Below are positions 33,529 to 42,353 of a stretch of DNA of 64,000 nucleotides, piece after piece (position 1 is the first letter of the stretch; every line of letters begins with the position of its first letter). The notes under the pieces were generated by a model. It was not told the DNA's origin. It searched no databases and was given only the letters and a program-made list of their open reading frames with translations. Made by a program: the position numbers and the translations under genes. Where the stretch lies: NCBI GenBank assembly GCA_964436005.1, contig CAYTBK010000007.1:1-64000 (forward strand), in the 5' to 3' direction. This DNA is from JAGNHB01 sp964436005 (GTDB taxonomy: Bacteria > Acidobacteriota > JAAYUB01).

Positions 33529-34763
33529 CGAGTTCCCGGAAAAAGCTGGCCGTCCTGGGTTCCACCGGTTCCATCGGTTGCAGCACCCTGGACGTCGTCG
33601 ACTCGCGGCCGGAAGCCTACGAGGTGGTCGGCCTGGCCGCCGGCCGGAACGTGGAGCTGCTGGGCAGCCAGATCGCGCGGTTCCGCCCCCGCCTGGTCTC
33701 CGTGGCCTCCGTGGAGCGGCGGGACGCCCTGGCGCGGCAGCTCCGGGAAGCCGGCATCGACCTCCGCGGGGTGGACTTGCTCGCCGGCGAGGAAGGCGCT
33801 CGCGCGGTGGCTTCCATGCCGGAAGCGGATACCGTCGTGTCGGCCATGGTCGGTTTCGCCGGGCTGCGGCCGACCATGGAGGCCGTCCGGCGCGGCAAGC
33901 GCGTGGCCCTGGCCAACAAGGAGACGCTGGTGGCCGCCGGAGGTCTGATCATGGAGGCGGCCCGCCTGTCCGGGGCCAAACTCCTGCCGGTGGACAGCGA
34001 GCACAACGCCATTTTCCAGTGCCTGCAGGGGCAGGACCCCGCCGCCGTGGAGCGACTGTGGCTGACGGCTTCCGGCGGGCCCTTCCTGCGCATGCCAGCC
34101 GGCGCCTTCGAGGGAATCACCGTGGAAGAGGCCCTGACCCATCCGACCTGGAAGATGGGGAAGAAAATCTCCATCGACTCCGCCACCCTCATGAACAAGG
34201 GGCTGGAGGTGATCGAGGCCCGCTGGCTGTTCAGCATGCAGCCTTCCCGGATCGGTGTCGTCATCCATCCCCAGTCGGTGGTCCATTCCCTGGTGGAGTT
34301 CGTGGACGGATCCTTCCTCGCCCAACTGGGCGTCACCGACATGAAACTGCCCATCCGCTTCGCCCTGGACCACCCGGACCGGCTGGCCTCCAAAATGCCC
34401 GGACTGAACCTGTTCCAGCTGCCCGACCTGGAGTTCCTCGAGCCGGACCGGGCCAAGTTTCCCTGCCTGGACCTCGCCTACCGGGCGCTCGAAGCGGGCG
34501 GGACCGCCCCCGCCGCTCTCAACGCCGCCAACGAGATTGCCGTGGCCGCCTTCCTGGAGGAAATGATTCCCTTTACCGCCATTCCCAACGTCATCGCCGA
34601 GTGCCTGGAAAATTTCCCGGCGGGTCCGGCCGATACGTTGGAGGCCATCGAAACGGCGGACTTCTGGGCCCGGGAAAACGCGCGGGAAATCATCCGGGGC
34701 AATCCGGACGGGAGCGGGCCGACTTTTCACATAGACCTGCGACGTTCTCAGGGGGTTTCATGA
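33519..34763 (+). CDS. dxr: 1-deoxy-D-xylulose 5-phosphate reductoisomerase
   Basis: The 414-residue enzyme makes 2-C-methylerythritol 4-phosphate from DXP with NADPH, in the MEP isoprenoid pathway that feeds uppS. Motifs are G-S-T-G-S-I-G near the N-terminus, A-L-A-N-K-E-T-L-V, P-V-D-S-E-H-N-A-I-F-Q, S-G-G-P-F and M-G-K-K-I-S-I-D-S-A-T-L-M-N-K-G. A second ATG two codons in is equally possible. The stop overlaps the rseP start (ATGA). Confidence 0.96.
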   Translation: MGMTSSRKKLAVLGSTGSIGCSTLDVVDSRPEAYEVVGLAAGRNVELLGSQIARFRPRLVSVASVERRDALARQLREAGIDLRGVDLLAGEEGARAVASMPEADTVVSAMVGFAGLRPTMEAVRRGKRVALANKETLVAAGGLIMEAARLSGAKLLPVDSEHNAIFQCLQGQDPAAVERLWLTASGGPFLRMPAGAFEGITVEEALTHPTWKMGKKISIDSATLMNKGLEVIEARWLFSMQPSRIGVVIHPQSVVHSLVEFVDGSFLAQLGVTDMKLPIRFALDHPDRLASKMPGLNLFQLPDLEFLEPDRAKFPCLDLAYRALEAGGTAPAALNAANEIAVAAFLEEMIPFTAIPNVIAECLENFPAGPADTLEAIETADFWARENAREIIRGNPDGSGPTFHIDLRRSQGVS

Positions 34764-36196
34764 TCAGCGTGCTGGCGTTTGTTTTCATCCTGGGCATCAT
34801 GATCTTCCTTCATGAACTGGGGCATTTTCTGGCCGCACGGGCCTTCGGGATCCGGGTGGAGACCTTCTCCCTCGGGTTCGGCCGGCGGCTCTGCGGTTTC
34901 AAGCGCAACGGCACCGACTACCGCATTTCCATGATCCCGCTCGGCGGGTTCGTCAAGATGGCCGGGGAGCACTTCTCCGAAGACGCCACCGGCGATCCGG
35001 GCGAGTTCCTTTCCAAGCCCCGCTGGCAGCGGGCCATGGTGACGGCGGCGGGTCCGCTGATGAACCTCCTGTTTGCCGTCTTCCTGCTGTGGGTCAACTA
35101 CATGGTCGGCGTGGAAGTCCCGGGTTTCTACCAGGCGCAGCCCCGTGTCGGGCTCGTGGGGGGAAACTCCCCCGCGGCCGGGAAAGGGCTGGAGACCGGC
35201 GACTACCTGGTAGCGGTGAACGGTTCGGAGATGACCACCTGGTCTGATTTTGTCATGGCCTCCGTCTCCTTCTCCAACCAGAGCGTTCCGGTGACCTTTT
35301 CCCGCGACGGGGTTTCTTTCCAGCGCCAGCTGCATTTCCGGGAAACGGAGACGGACCCTTCGGAAATCACCGGAATCTACCCCTTCATCCCCATCCATGT
35401 GGAGGACGTGGCCAAAAACTCCCCCGCCGAGCGGGCCGGTTTGCGCGCGGGGGACGAAATCGTGTCGGTGACCGACGGGCCGTCGGTGCAGCGGGGGTTC
35501 CTGGCCGTGTTCCGACTGATCCGGGACAATGCCGGAACGGTCGACTACGGACTGGTCGCCGACGGCCTCTTCCGCCTGTTCACGCCGGCGGCGCCCGGAT
35601 TCGGTGCCGCCGATCCCGCCTGGGACAGACAGCGGAATCCTTTTTCCGGGATCACCGAGGGAAGGCGCCTACGCGCGGCTGTCAGGCGAGGCGGCCAGAC
35701 CTGGGCCGTGGATTTCGTGCCCGACGCCGTGAACCGGAACGACGGTCGGGGCCTGGCCGGTTTCCAGCTCGATTTCCGCCTGGTCACGGAGCGCTTCGGC
35801 CCCTGGCTGGCCCTGAAGCGTTCGCTCAAGGACAACCTGCGGTTCGTCGCCATGACCTACCGGGTTCTGGCCAAGGTGGTCGGGGGCACCCTGTCCATTC
35901 GCCAGTTCTCGGGCCCCATCGGCATCGCCCGGGCTTCCGGCGACGCGGTGAAAACAGGCAACCTGGTGGTTGTCTTCAATTTCATGGCCCTCATCAGCAT
36001 GAACCTGGCGGTGCTGAACCTGTTGCCCATCCCGGTCCTGGACGGCGGGATGCTGTTCTTCCTGCTGCTGGAGATGGTCTTCCGGCGCGATATCCCCCTG
36101 CGGTTCAAGGAGCGGGCGGTAACGGCCGGCATGCTCCTGCTGCTGGCCTTCATGGCCGTCGTCATCTTCTTCGACGTCTACAAGATGTTCAAATAG
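34760..36196 (+). CDS. rseP: RIP metalloprotease RseP (site-2 protease)
   Basis: The 478-residue intramembrane zinc protease has H-E-L-G-H (18-22) in the first helix, two PDZ-like domains (about 130-200 and 215-330) and the C-terminal L-N-L-L-P-I-P-V-L-D-G-G. In proteobacteria RseP cuts membrane anti-sigma factors after a first cut; the ECF anti-sigma at 22275-23021 is one possible substrate here, which is inference. The second PDZ region carries an insertion (about 255-315). The order dxr-rseP next to cdsA is common in bacteria. Confidence 0.93.
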   Translation: MISVLAFVFILGIMIFLHELGHFLAARAFGIRVETFSLGFGRRLCGFKRNGTDYRISMIPLGGFVKMAGEHFSEDATGDPGEFLSKPRWQRAMVTAAGPLMNLLFAVFLLWVNYMVGVEVPGFYQAQPRVGLVGGNSPAAGKGLETGDYLVAVNGSEMTTWSDFVMASVSFSNQSVPVTFSRDGVSFQRQLHFRETETDPSEITGIYPFIPIHVEDVAKNSPAERAGLRAGDEIVSVTDGPSVQRGFLAVFRLIRDNAGTVDYGLVADGLFRLFTPAAPGFGAADPAWDRQRNPFSGITEGRRLRAAVRRGGQTWAVDFVPDAVNRNDGRGLAGFQLDFRLVTERFGPWLALKRSLKDNLRFVAMTYRVLAKVVGGTLSIRQFSGPIGIARASGDAVKTGNLVVVFNFMALISMNLAVLNLLPIPVLDGGMLFFLLLEMVFRRDIPLRFKERAVTAGMLLLLAFMAVVIFFDVYKMFK

Positions 36197-36233
36197 CGGC
36201 ATGGCGACCGAAGAGTATCCAGAGCGCTGACCG

Positions 36234-36295
36234 CCTCCCCGCGGACGGACCGGCCCGACCGGGGGAAAGTTCTGGGCCGAACGTGTCCGCGGAGG
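36234..36295. other. Long inverted repeat between convergent genes
   Basis: CCTCCCCGCGGAC (36234-36246) pairs with GTCCGCGGAGG (36285-36295) around a smaller GC-rich hairpin. It lies between rseP and the hydrogenase protease, which end toward each other. There is no T-run, so a classical terminator is doubtful. The rest of 36197-36342 ends in a short AT-rich patch and shows no gene. Confidence 0.35.
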
Positions 36296-36342
36296 AAACG
36301 ATCGGCCTTCCTCAAGTTCATCCTGTTCATCAATGTTAAATA

Positions 36343-36813
36343 TTAAATTTTCAATGTGCTGCGCGCTGCCAGCAAGGCCCGGATCCGGCGGGCCAGGCGG
36401 TCGGCCAGGCGGCGCACGGCGGACTCCACCGGCGGGGAGAGCGATTCGCGCAACTCTTCCGGCGGCCATATGGTGACAGCGAAAACCTCCGTTTCGGGGA
36501 AGGGGGCCACCTGGCCCAGTGCGCGCAAGATGCCCAGCACCCAGGCCAGGTCGTTCTGGTGCAGGGAGGCGGCGGCGCGGGAAGGCGTGGGGACGCGCCG
36601 GGTCACCCGCCCCGGTGTCCTGCCGCAGACGGCGTCCACGAGAAAGAACCGGGGGGCGAGCGGCAGACTGTCGGCCAGGGCGAAGAGGTCGCCGTCCAGG
36701 GTCTGCAGGAGCAACCTCGACTCGCCGGGAAAGGAAGCGGCGAGTTCCGCCACGACGGCGGGACCGGCGCCGTCGTCCCCGGCCAGGGGGTTGCCGACGC
36801 CGATCACGCCCAC
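36343..36813 (-). CDS. [NiFe] hydrogenase maturation protease (HycI/HupD family)
   Basis: The 156-residue protein opens with G-V-I-G-V-G-N-P-L-A-G-D-D-G-A-G, the family hallmark; Asp in G-D-D-G binds the nickel used for recognition. F-L-V-D-A-V (around 58) supplies the second acid, and H-Q-N-D-L (around 84) is close to the family His. It trims the C-terminal tail of the hydrogenase large subunit after nickel insertion. It begins at a GTG 16 bases after the ferredoxin gene. It is the last gene of the hydrogenase operon, with the large subunit two genes upstream. Confidence 0.9.
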   Translation of the reverse strand: MGVIGVGNPLAGDDGAGPAVVAELAASFPGESRLLLQTLDGDLFALADSLPLAPRFFLVDAVCGRTPGRVTRRVPTPSRAAASLHQNDLAWVLGILRALGQVAPFPETEVFAVTIWPPEELRESLSPPVESAVRRLADRLARRIRALLAARSTLKI

Positions 36814-36829
36814 GGCGAAGGGGTGCGGC

Positions 36830-37546
36830 TCAGTAGAGCTTGATCTCGTAGCGACACCCCTTCTCGCCGCGCTCTGCCTGGACCAGGCGAGGGCGCACGT
36901 TGGCCATGCGCGAAAGGTACCCGGCCAGGTAGTTGTAGAAAAGCACGCACAGTTCCTGGCCCAGGGGGATGTTTTCCTTTCCGCACAGGTCGCGGACGAA
37001 GCACTTGCCGACGTCGATGGTCAGATGGTCGCCCGCCGCGGCAAAGGTGAGATCCCAGGTGGGGGCGAACTGCTCGCGGGCCAGGTCCAGCACCTCGGCG
37101 AAGTCCTTGGGCTGGCGGTAGCGGGGCAGTTGGCCCGCCAGCGTCCGGCCCGCCATGGTCCCCACGGCCGGCAGGCCGCCGCCGAGAGTCTGCTTGAAGA
37201 CGGAGGCCACGGACAGGAGCCGCACCCCCAGGTCGTTCAGCGCCGATTTCAGTTCGGCCTCGTCGGACATCACCCGCTGGTGCGTCTTCTCCTCCCCCAG
37301 CAGGCGGGTGGCCAGGTCCAGGGCGTAGGGGTCGTGGTAGAAGTTCTCCGAATGAACCACCTCGCCGTGATCGATGGCCCCGGCCGGGCAGATCTCCGAA
37401 CAGCTCAGGCAGCCGAAGCACTCGAGGGGTTTCGCTACTGTCGGCACCCGCTTTTCTTCGTCGAAGGCGAAGACGCCGGTCCGGCAGGTCTCCACGCACA
37501 GCGTGCAGCCCACGCAGGCTTTTTCGTCGATCTGGATGGAAACCAT
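36830..37546 (-). CDS. 2x[4Fe-4S] ferredoxin fused to a V4R-like domain, hydrogenase partner
   Basis: The 238-residue protein has two ferredoxin cluster motifs: C-V-G-C-T-L-C-V-E-T-C (11-21) and C-F-G-C-L-S-C-S-E-I-C (43-53). The C-terminal half (about 165-238) has C-F-V-R, E-L-C-V-L-F, a conserved A-G, and G-E-K-G-C-R-Y. This resembles the V4R (4-vinyl reductase/hydrocarbon-binding) fold and the protein encoded at 39889-40377. It probably carries electrons to or from the hydrogenase small subunit, and the C-terminal domain may sense or bind a ligand. It starts three bases after the large-subunit stop. Confidence 0.82.
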   Translation of the reverse strand: MVSIQIDEKACVGCTLCVETCRTGVFAFDEEKRVPTVAKPLECFGCLSCSEICPAGAIDHGEVVHSENFYHDPYALDLATRLLGEEKTHQRVMSDEAELKSALNDLGVRLLSVASVFKQTLGGGLPAVGTMAGRTLAGQLPRYRQPKDFAEVLDLAREQFAPTWDLTFAAAGDHLTIDVGKCFVRDLCGKENIPLGQELCVLFYNYLAGYLSRMANVRPRLVQAERGEKGCRYEIKLY

Positions 37547-37549
37547 GCG

Positions 37550-38947
37550 TCACCTCCTGCCGATGCGGCGGACCGTCTCGCCGCGGCGCCGGACGACCAC
37601 TTCCAGGGGCATCCGCCCCAGGGCGTGCGTGGCGCAGGCCAGGCACGGGTCGAAGCACCGTATGACGAACTCGAGTCCGTTGAGGAAGCCTTCGTCGGAA
37701 TGGCGGCCGTACAGGGACTGGGCCGCCGCCGTCACGGCCCCGTCGATGGCGTCGTAGTTGTTCTGCGTGGCCACCACCAGGTTGGCGGCGGTCAGCCGGC
37801 CGGCCGCATCGGCCGTGTAGTCGTGGACCAGGATGCCGCGCGGCGCCTCGATCAGCCCGATGTACCGGCCGGCCCGCGGGGCGGGGTCGGCGGTCTTGAC
37901 GGGGCCGCCGCCGAGCTGCTTCGGGATCTCGGCCATCCTCTCGGCGCAGTGAACCATCTCGATCAGGCGGGCCGCGATGAAGTCTACCACGGACACCTTC
38001 TCCCGGATTTTTGTCCGGAAGGCCTGCAGCAGGCTGTCCGCCTTCGGCGTGCCCAAACTGTCGTTGGCCTGCAGCCGGGCCAGGGGGCCGACCAGCTGGA
38101 GGCGGTCCTCCAGGCCGCGGATGCGAACCGACTTCATGTACGATCCCGGCATGACGGATTCCACGATGTTCTCGCCGTACGCCGAGGCGGGGAAGGTCTT
38201 CAGCCGGGCCCCGCCCGTGTCGACGACCCGGACTTCGCCGTGCAGGAAGTCCACCCGGCCGTCCTGGGAAACCGCCATGTTCAGGAAGGGCAGCTCGGTG
38301 GACTGGCGGATCTCTTCCACGGACTCCAGGCGGGAACGCACCACTTCGCCCAGGTCTTCCAGCAGGGTGAGGGCTTCCTCTCCCCAGGCACCGATGCGGG
38401 ACATCCGGTCCTCGGGCGGGCGGTACGACATGCCGCCGGGCACGGCCGTCACCGGGTGGACGCCGCGCCCGCCGACGGCCTCCACGGTGAGCTGGCCGAG
38501 AGTCCTCAGCCGGAGCGCTTTTTTGGCGGCTTCCGGGTTCGCCTGCAAAAGCCCGAACACGTTGCGGTCGGCGGAGGGCGATTCGATGCCCAGGATCAGG
38601 TCCGGGCCGAGCAGGAAAAAGGTGCTCAGGGCGTGGGAGTGGAGGATGTGCCCGGCGTACAGGAGGTCGCGCAGCAGCCGGGCGTCCGGCGGAACCTCGA
38701 CGCCCAGGCCGTTCTCGATGGCCTCGACGGAGACCAGGTGGTGGGCGGCCGGGCAGACGCCGCAGATACGGGCCGTGAACTGGGGCATCTTGAAGAGTTC
38801 CATCTTCTCGATGAACTTCTCGAAACCGCGGATTTCCATCACCTGGAGGTGGGCTTTCTCCACGGCCCCCGCGTCGTTCACGTCCAGCAGGACCTTGGCG
38901 TGGCCTTCGATCCGGGTGACGGGAGTGAGCGTGATCCGTTTTCCCAT
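37550..38947 (-). CDS. [NiFe] hydrogenase large subunit, group 3-like
   Basis: The 465-residue catalytic subunit holds the NiFe site. R-I-C-G-V-C (Cys62, Cys65) and D-P-C-L-A-C-A-T-H (Cys435, Cys438, His441) supply the four metal-binding cysteines. Twenty-four residues follow His441 and would be removed by the protease encoded at 36343-36813. The T-R-I-E-G-H start and the size fit soluble group 3 enzymes (Mvh/Hox-like). No selenocysteine replaces the metal cysteines. GAGGAG precedes the ATG. No F420-reducing or NAD-linked diaphorase subunit is encoded nearby. Confidence 0.93.
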   Translation of the reverse strand: MGKRITLTPVTRIEGHAKVLLDVNDAGAVEKAHLQVMEIRGFEKFIEKMELFKMPQFTARICGVCPAAHHLVSVEAIENGLGVEVPPDARLLRDLLYAGHILHSHALSTFFLLGPDLILGIESPSADRNVFGLLQANPEAAKKALRLRTLGQLTVEAVGGRGVHPVTAVPGGMSYRPPEDRMSRIGAWGEEALTLLEDLGEVVRSRLESVEEIRQSTELPFLNMAVSQDGRVDFLHGEVRVVDTGGARLKTFPASAYGENIVESVMPGSYMKSVRIRGLEDRLQLVGPLARLQANDSLGTPKADSLLQAFRTKIREKVSVVDFIAARLIEMVHCAERMAEIPKQLGGGPVKTADPAPRAGRYIGLIEAPRGILVHDYTADAAGRLTAANLVVATQNNYDAIDGAVTAAAQSLYGRHSDEGFLNGLEFVIRCFDPCLACATHALGRMPLEVVVRRRGETVRRIGRR

Positions 38948-38959
38948 GGTTGTTCTCCT

Positions 38960-39892
38960 CTATCCTGCCGTTTCGGGCTGCGTCGGGGCGGTCCACTCGC
39001 GCAGCTCGACGGCGGGCTTGCGGTACATGACGGGGGAAGCCATCGCATAGGCGTAGAACGTCTTGGCGTCTTCCTCGATGTAGCGCCTGACCTCCTCGGC
39101 GGGGATTCCACAGAGCATCTCCATCCGTTTGGCCACCAGGGTCCGGATGTCCAGGTGCGGTTCGGCCACGACGTCGGCCGAGGGGCCGTTGCATCCCGTG
39201 CAGGCGACGCCGACTTCCGGGCAGGGGGCCAGGCAGCGATTGAGGGTGACCGAACCCAGGCAGACCACGCCCTGGCTCAGGAAGCACTTCTCCGGATCGG
39301 GGGCCGTGACCGCGCCCCGGCGAAGGGGCGTTCCCGGGCTCTTCACCATCTTCCGCCGGCAGTCGGAGCAGACCGGTTTGCCGGTGGAAACGGCGTCCTT
39401 GTTCCCCAGGAACCGCCGGACGATGGTGGCGATGAAAGCGGGATGCGGCGGGCAGCCGGGCAGGAAGGCGTCCACGGGAACCAACTCGTCGATGGGGACG
39501 ACGCTCTTCTCCAGCGGCACGGCGTCGGCGTCCGGGCGTTGCCCCGGCACGTTGGTCGGCCCCTGCGAATAGGCGGTATCCAGCACCTGGTCCTTTTCGT
39601 ACAGCCAGCCCAGGCCCGACGGCCCGCCGTAGACGGCGCAGGAACCGAAGGCCACCAGCGTCTTGACGCTGGCCCGGAGCCGGCGGAGCATCTCCCGGTC
39701 GTGCTCGCTGCGGACGGCGCCCTCCACGATGCCCAGGTCGGCCTCGGGGAAGCCCTTTTCGTCCATCAGGACGGGAAGCCGGACGAAGACCACGTCTTCC
39801 ACCAAGGCCAGAAGTTTCTCGTGCAGGTCTACCATCGCCACATGGCAGCCGGAGCAGCCCGACAGCCATTCCGTCGAGATTCTGGCTTTCAT
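38960..39892 (-). CDS. [NiFe] hydrogenase small subunit
   Basis: The 310-residue subunit carries the electron-transfer clusters. W-L-S-G-C-S-G-C-H (Cys13, Cys16) starts the proximal cluster; G-S-C-A-V-Y-G-G, P-G-C-P-P-H and several further Cys (C-S-D-C; C-L-A-P-C; C-T-G-C-N-G) supply the remainder. There is no twin-arginine signal, so the enzyme is cytoplasmic. Its start overlaps the upstream V4R-like gene by four bases (ATGA) and the large subunit follows 12 bases on. Confidence 0.92.
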   Translation of the reverse strand: MKARISTEWLSGCSGCHVAMVDLHEKLLALVEDVVFVRLPVLMDEKGFPEADLGIVEGAVRSEHDREMLRRLRASVKTLVAFGSCAVYGGPSGLGWLYEKDQVLDTAYSQGPTNVPGQRPDADAVPLEKSVVPIDELVPVDAFLPGCPPHPAFIATIVRRFLGNKDAVSTGKPVCSDCRRKMVKSPGTPLRRGAVTAPDPEKCFLSQGVVCLGSVTLNRCLAPCPEVGVACTGCNGPSADVVAEPHLDIRTLVAKRMEMLCGIPAEEVRRYIEEDAKTFYAYAMASPVMYRKPAVELREWTAPTQPETAG

Positions 39893-40377
39893 GATTTCTC
39901 CTCCCAGGTCATTTCCTTCAGGCAGGCGTTGGGGCCGGCCTGGATGATCTCCAGGCCCACCTTGTGCCCGGGGAAGATCTTCTCCATGGCGCCGGCGAAG
40001 ACGCCATGGGCCATCTGGCACAGGGAGAGCTTCTGCTCGTGGGCGAAGCGGAACAGGGCGTTCCGGATCATGCAGGTTCGGAAGACCACGCGCATCTTCC
40101 TCGTCCCGCCATCCACCTGCACCAGTTCGGCGCTCTCTCCCTGGAAAGGCTCGAAGTCCCACCGGATACCCCTCTCGGCCAGTGCGGCGCGCAACAGCTT
40201 CAGGGCCTCGACGGGGTCGGCGGTGGGCGCGACGTTCTTGACCGCCTCCAGGCCGAACTTCTTGCCCGCGTTGAAGCTGATGGACATGCAGCCGCGCCCC
40301 AGGTGCTTTTCCGCACCGTGGGCCAGGGCGCCCAGGAAATAGGAGACGTCGTGCAATTCTTTCCGCAACGGTTCCAT
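39889..40377 (-). CDS. V4R-like small cysteine-rich protein of the hydrogenase operon
   Basis: The 162-residue protein is first in the hydrogenase operon. Its C-terminal half has R-T-C-M-I-R, K-L-S-L-C-Q-M, F-A-G-A and A-G-P-N-A-C-L-K-E-M, the same order of Cys, Arg, Ala-Gly and Gly...Cys as the tail of the ferredoxin at 36830-37546. This suggests the V4R or ATC-hydrolase-like fold, which binds small hydrophobic or metal-bound ligands. No cluster motif of its own is seen. It could be an assembly factor, a sensor or a ligand-binding subunit. GGGGG precedes the ATG at 40377. Confidence 0.7.
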   Translation of the reverse strand: MEPLRKELHDVSYFLGALAHGAEKHLGRGCMSISFNAGKKFGLEAVKNVAPTADPVEALKLLRAALAERGIRWDFEPFQGESAELVQVDGGTRKMRVVFRTCMIRNALFRFAHEQKLSLCQMAHGVFAGAMEKIFPGHKVGLEIIQAGPNACLKEMTWEEKS

Positions 40378-40486
40378 ACATCCCCCTGCTGACGTGTTTG
40401 GCGTCCACCGCCGCAAACGGGGTCCGCGGGCGGCCGACGGGATCTTGGATTCAGGAGACCTCGGGCGTGACGCCGGCGGCGGGACG

Positions 40487-40849
40487 CTACATGGCCCGCT
40501 CGATCTCGGCCGAGCGCTTGCGGAGCTGGTACCGGATGTTGCCCAGGTTGGCGCCGGGCGCCGCCACCACGGCCAGGATCGAATCCGTTCCCAGCAGCGA
40601 GATGACGATGATGCCGTCCTTGTACTCGAACAGCCCCTGGGTGAGCTGGCCGATCCCCAGTTCCTGGCCGACCACCTCCGACGAACCGACGCCCGTCGAG
40701 ATGACCGCGCCGACGGCGTCGGCGTCGACTTTCCCCCCCCGGGATACCGCCTCGATGACGAAACCGTCCCGGCTGACCAGCACGGCCGTATTGATGCCTT
40801 CCACGATAATCAGTTCCTTGAGCAGGTCCGTCAGCGTCATGATGCTCAT
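40487..40849 (-). CDS. Roadblock/LC7 domain protein (MglB-like)
   Basis: The 120-residue protein consists of one roadblock/LC7 domain: E-G-I-N-T-A-V-L-V-S-R-D-G-F near the start, then G-I-I-V-I-S-L-L-G and the C-terminal helix R-Y-Q-L-R-K-R. Such proteins dimerise and act as GTPase partners (MglB for MglA). It follows the receiver/PATAN gene by four bases, and that protein ends in a GTPase-like domain, so they probably act as a pair. Confidence 0.88.
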   Translation of the reverse strand: MSIMTLTDLLKELIIVEGINTAVLVSRDGFVIEAVSRGGKVDADAVGAVISTGVGSSEVVGQELGIGQLTQGLFEYKDGIIVISLLGTDSILAVVAAPGANLGNIRYQLRKRSAEIERAM

Positions 40850-40853
40850 GTTG

Positions 40854-42296
40854 TCAAACCTCCACCTTGTCTATGGTATTCAGGATTCTTGTCAAGAGGG
40901 CGCCGGCCTGGGGCGCCCCTTCCATCCGTTCGGCCGGGATGGTGGTCGTTGCGCCGGTGGCCAGGACGAAAAGGGGGATATCCAGGGAAGAGACATGGGT
41001 GCGGAAGTCTTCGAGGTGGCGCTCGTCTTCCGGGCCGGCCACGGCGAAGATCGTCGCGTCGGTGGTGCCGAGCATGCGGTCCCAGAGGAAAGAGAACCGT
41101 TTGTCGCCCCGGATGGAGAAGAGATGGAAGACCCGGTCCGACCAGGCCAGCTTGAGGAAGCTCATCCCGCCCATGGTCGCTCCCCGCGGGGCTTCCAGGC
41201 CGCAGGCGCCGGCCAGGGTCTGCAGCACCACCCGGCAGTCCTCCTCGCGTACGCAGGCCACCAGCAGGCGGACGGGGCGGACCGGCAGTTGCAGGATGTC
41301 GTTCCCGACCTGGGGCTCGATGTGCCCTTTCCGCACCAGTTTGGCCACGGTGACCGCCACGCGGGACTGGGAAAGACGGGTCGTCTCCTGGATTTCGGGA
41401 AGGTTGACCTTGCCCTTCCGGATGGCCCGGATCACCGCCGTGGTGTCGGGGTCGTCCTGCCCGTCGGGAACGCTGTTCAGCTTCAGCGGCTGGATGTCGG
41501 CGGGAACGAATTCCTGGCTGTCTTGCCTCTCGTCGTAGAGTCGGATGGTGTCCATCAGCATGAAGCTGATGGGTTTGGCGATGGCTCCCTCGGGCACGGC
41601 CCCGGGGGAGAACCGGAAATGCCCCTCCCGCAGGGCGAGCATCTCCATCAGGGCGTCTTCGCCCGTGATGTCGCGGAAGACGGCGTCCATCAGCATGGGG
41701 CTGCGCACCGTCAGCTTGCCATCGGCGTCTTTCGTCCGGATGTGGAGAATCCCTTCCCGCATGGTGTAGTCGAGGAACTGGAGGATGTCCATCAGCGACA
41801 CCTCTTCCAGGTATCCGCCCAGCGCCTCTTCCCTCGGCCGCCGCGAAAGTTTGCGGGTCAGGGACTCCAGCCGGGCGACCAGTTCGTCCGGGTCGAAGGG
41901 CTTGGGCAGGTAATCGTCCGCCCCCGAGCGGAGGCCGGTCACCCGGTCCCGGGCCGTGCCCAGGGCGGAGAGGAAGAGGAAAGGCGTGTCGCGGAACCCG
42001 TTCATGGCGCGGAAGGCCTTGCAGAAATCCAGCCCGCTCATGCCGGGCATCATGATGTCCGAAACCACGATGTCGGGTTCCGCCTGTCGCGCCGCTTCCA
42101 GGCCGGCGTACCCGTCCTTGGCGCAGACGACGCGGCAGGGCGATCCGCTCAGGCCGCTTTCCAGGATCTGCTCCACCAGGGAGAGGAGCCGGGGGTCGTC
42201 GTCCACCACCAGGATCACCCAGGGTTCCTGCTCCGGCCCGTTCGGCGTCCCGGCCTTGGGGAGTGAGTTGTCCTGCCTGGGTGCTGATTTCGCCAT
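40854..42296 (-). CDS. Response regulator with PATAN (DUF4388) and degenerate small-GTPase-like domain
   Basis: The 480-residue protein has a receiver domain (about 25-145; Asp80, Ser110, Lys132), then a PATAN/DUF4388 domain (about 155-235, S-L-M-D-I-L-Q-F), a winged-helix-like stretch (about 290-345, V-N-L-P-E-I-Q-E-T-T-R-L-S), and a C-terminal domain (about 350-480). In that last domain F-H-L-F-S-I-R-G-D-K-R-F matches the switch II segment of MglA-type GTPases (L-F-G-T-P-G-Q-x-R-F), but no G-x4-G-K-[ST] P-loop is present. It is likely a phosphorylation-controlled pseudo-GTPase bound by the roadblock protein encoded downstream. GAGGAA precedes the ATG at 42296. Confidence 0.8.
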   Translation of the reverse strand: MAKSAPRQDNSLPKAGTPNGPEQEPWVILVVDDDPRLLSLVEQILESGLSGSPCRVVCAKDGYAGLEAARQAEPDIVVSDIMMPGMSGLDFCKAFRAMNGFRDTPFLFLSALGTARDRVTGLRSGADDYLPKPFDPDELVARLESLTRKLSRRPREEALGGYLEEVSLMDILQFLDYTMREGILHIRTKDADGKLTVRSPMLMDAVFRDITGEDALMEMLALREGHFRFSPGAVPEGAIAKPISFMLMDTIRLYDERQDSQEFVPADIQPLKLNSVPDGQDDPDTTAVIRAIRKGKVNLPEIQETTRLSQSRVAVTVAKLVRKGHIEPQVGNDILQLPVRPVRLLVACVREEDCRVVLQTLAGACGLEAPRGATMGGMSFLKLAWSDRVFHLFSIRGDKRFSFLWDRMLGTTDATIFAVAGPEDERHLEDFRTHVSSLDIPLFVLATGATTTIPAERMEGAPQAGALLTRILNTIDKVEV

Positions 42297-42353
42297 GCGC
42301 TTCCTCGACCTGCCGACACCCGTTGCCGTTCCGATCATCCATGAACTGCTCAC

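Noticed and set aside
37550..38947. Selenocysteine in the hydrogenase large subunit
   Set aside because: All four metal-binding positions are Cys codons and no in-frame UGA occurs.
36356..40342. Very long open frame (over 1300 codons) on the plus strand opposite the hydrogenase genes
   Set aside because: It lies antisense to five well-motifed genes; high GC at third positions leaves the opposite frame open. Its translation is low-complexity and shows no motif.
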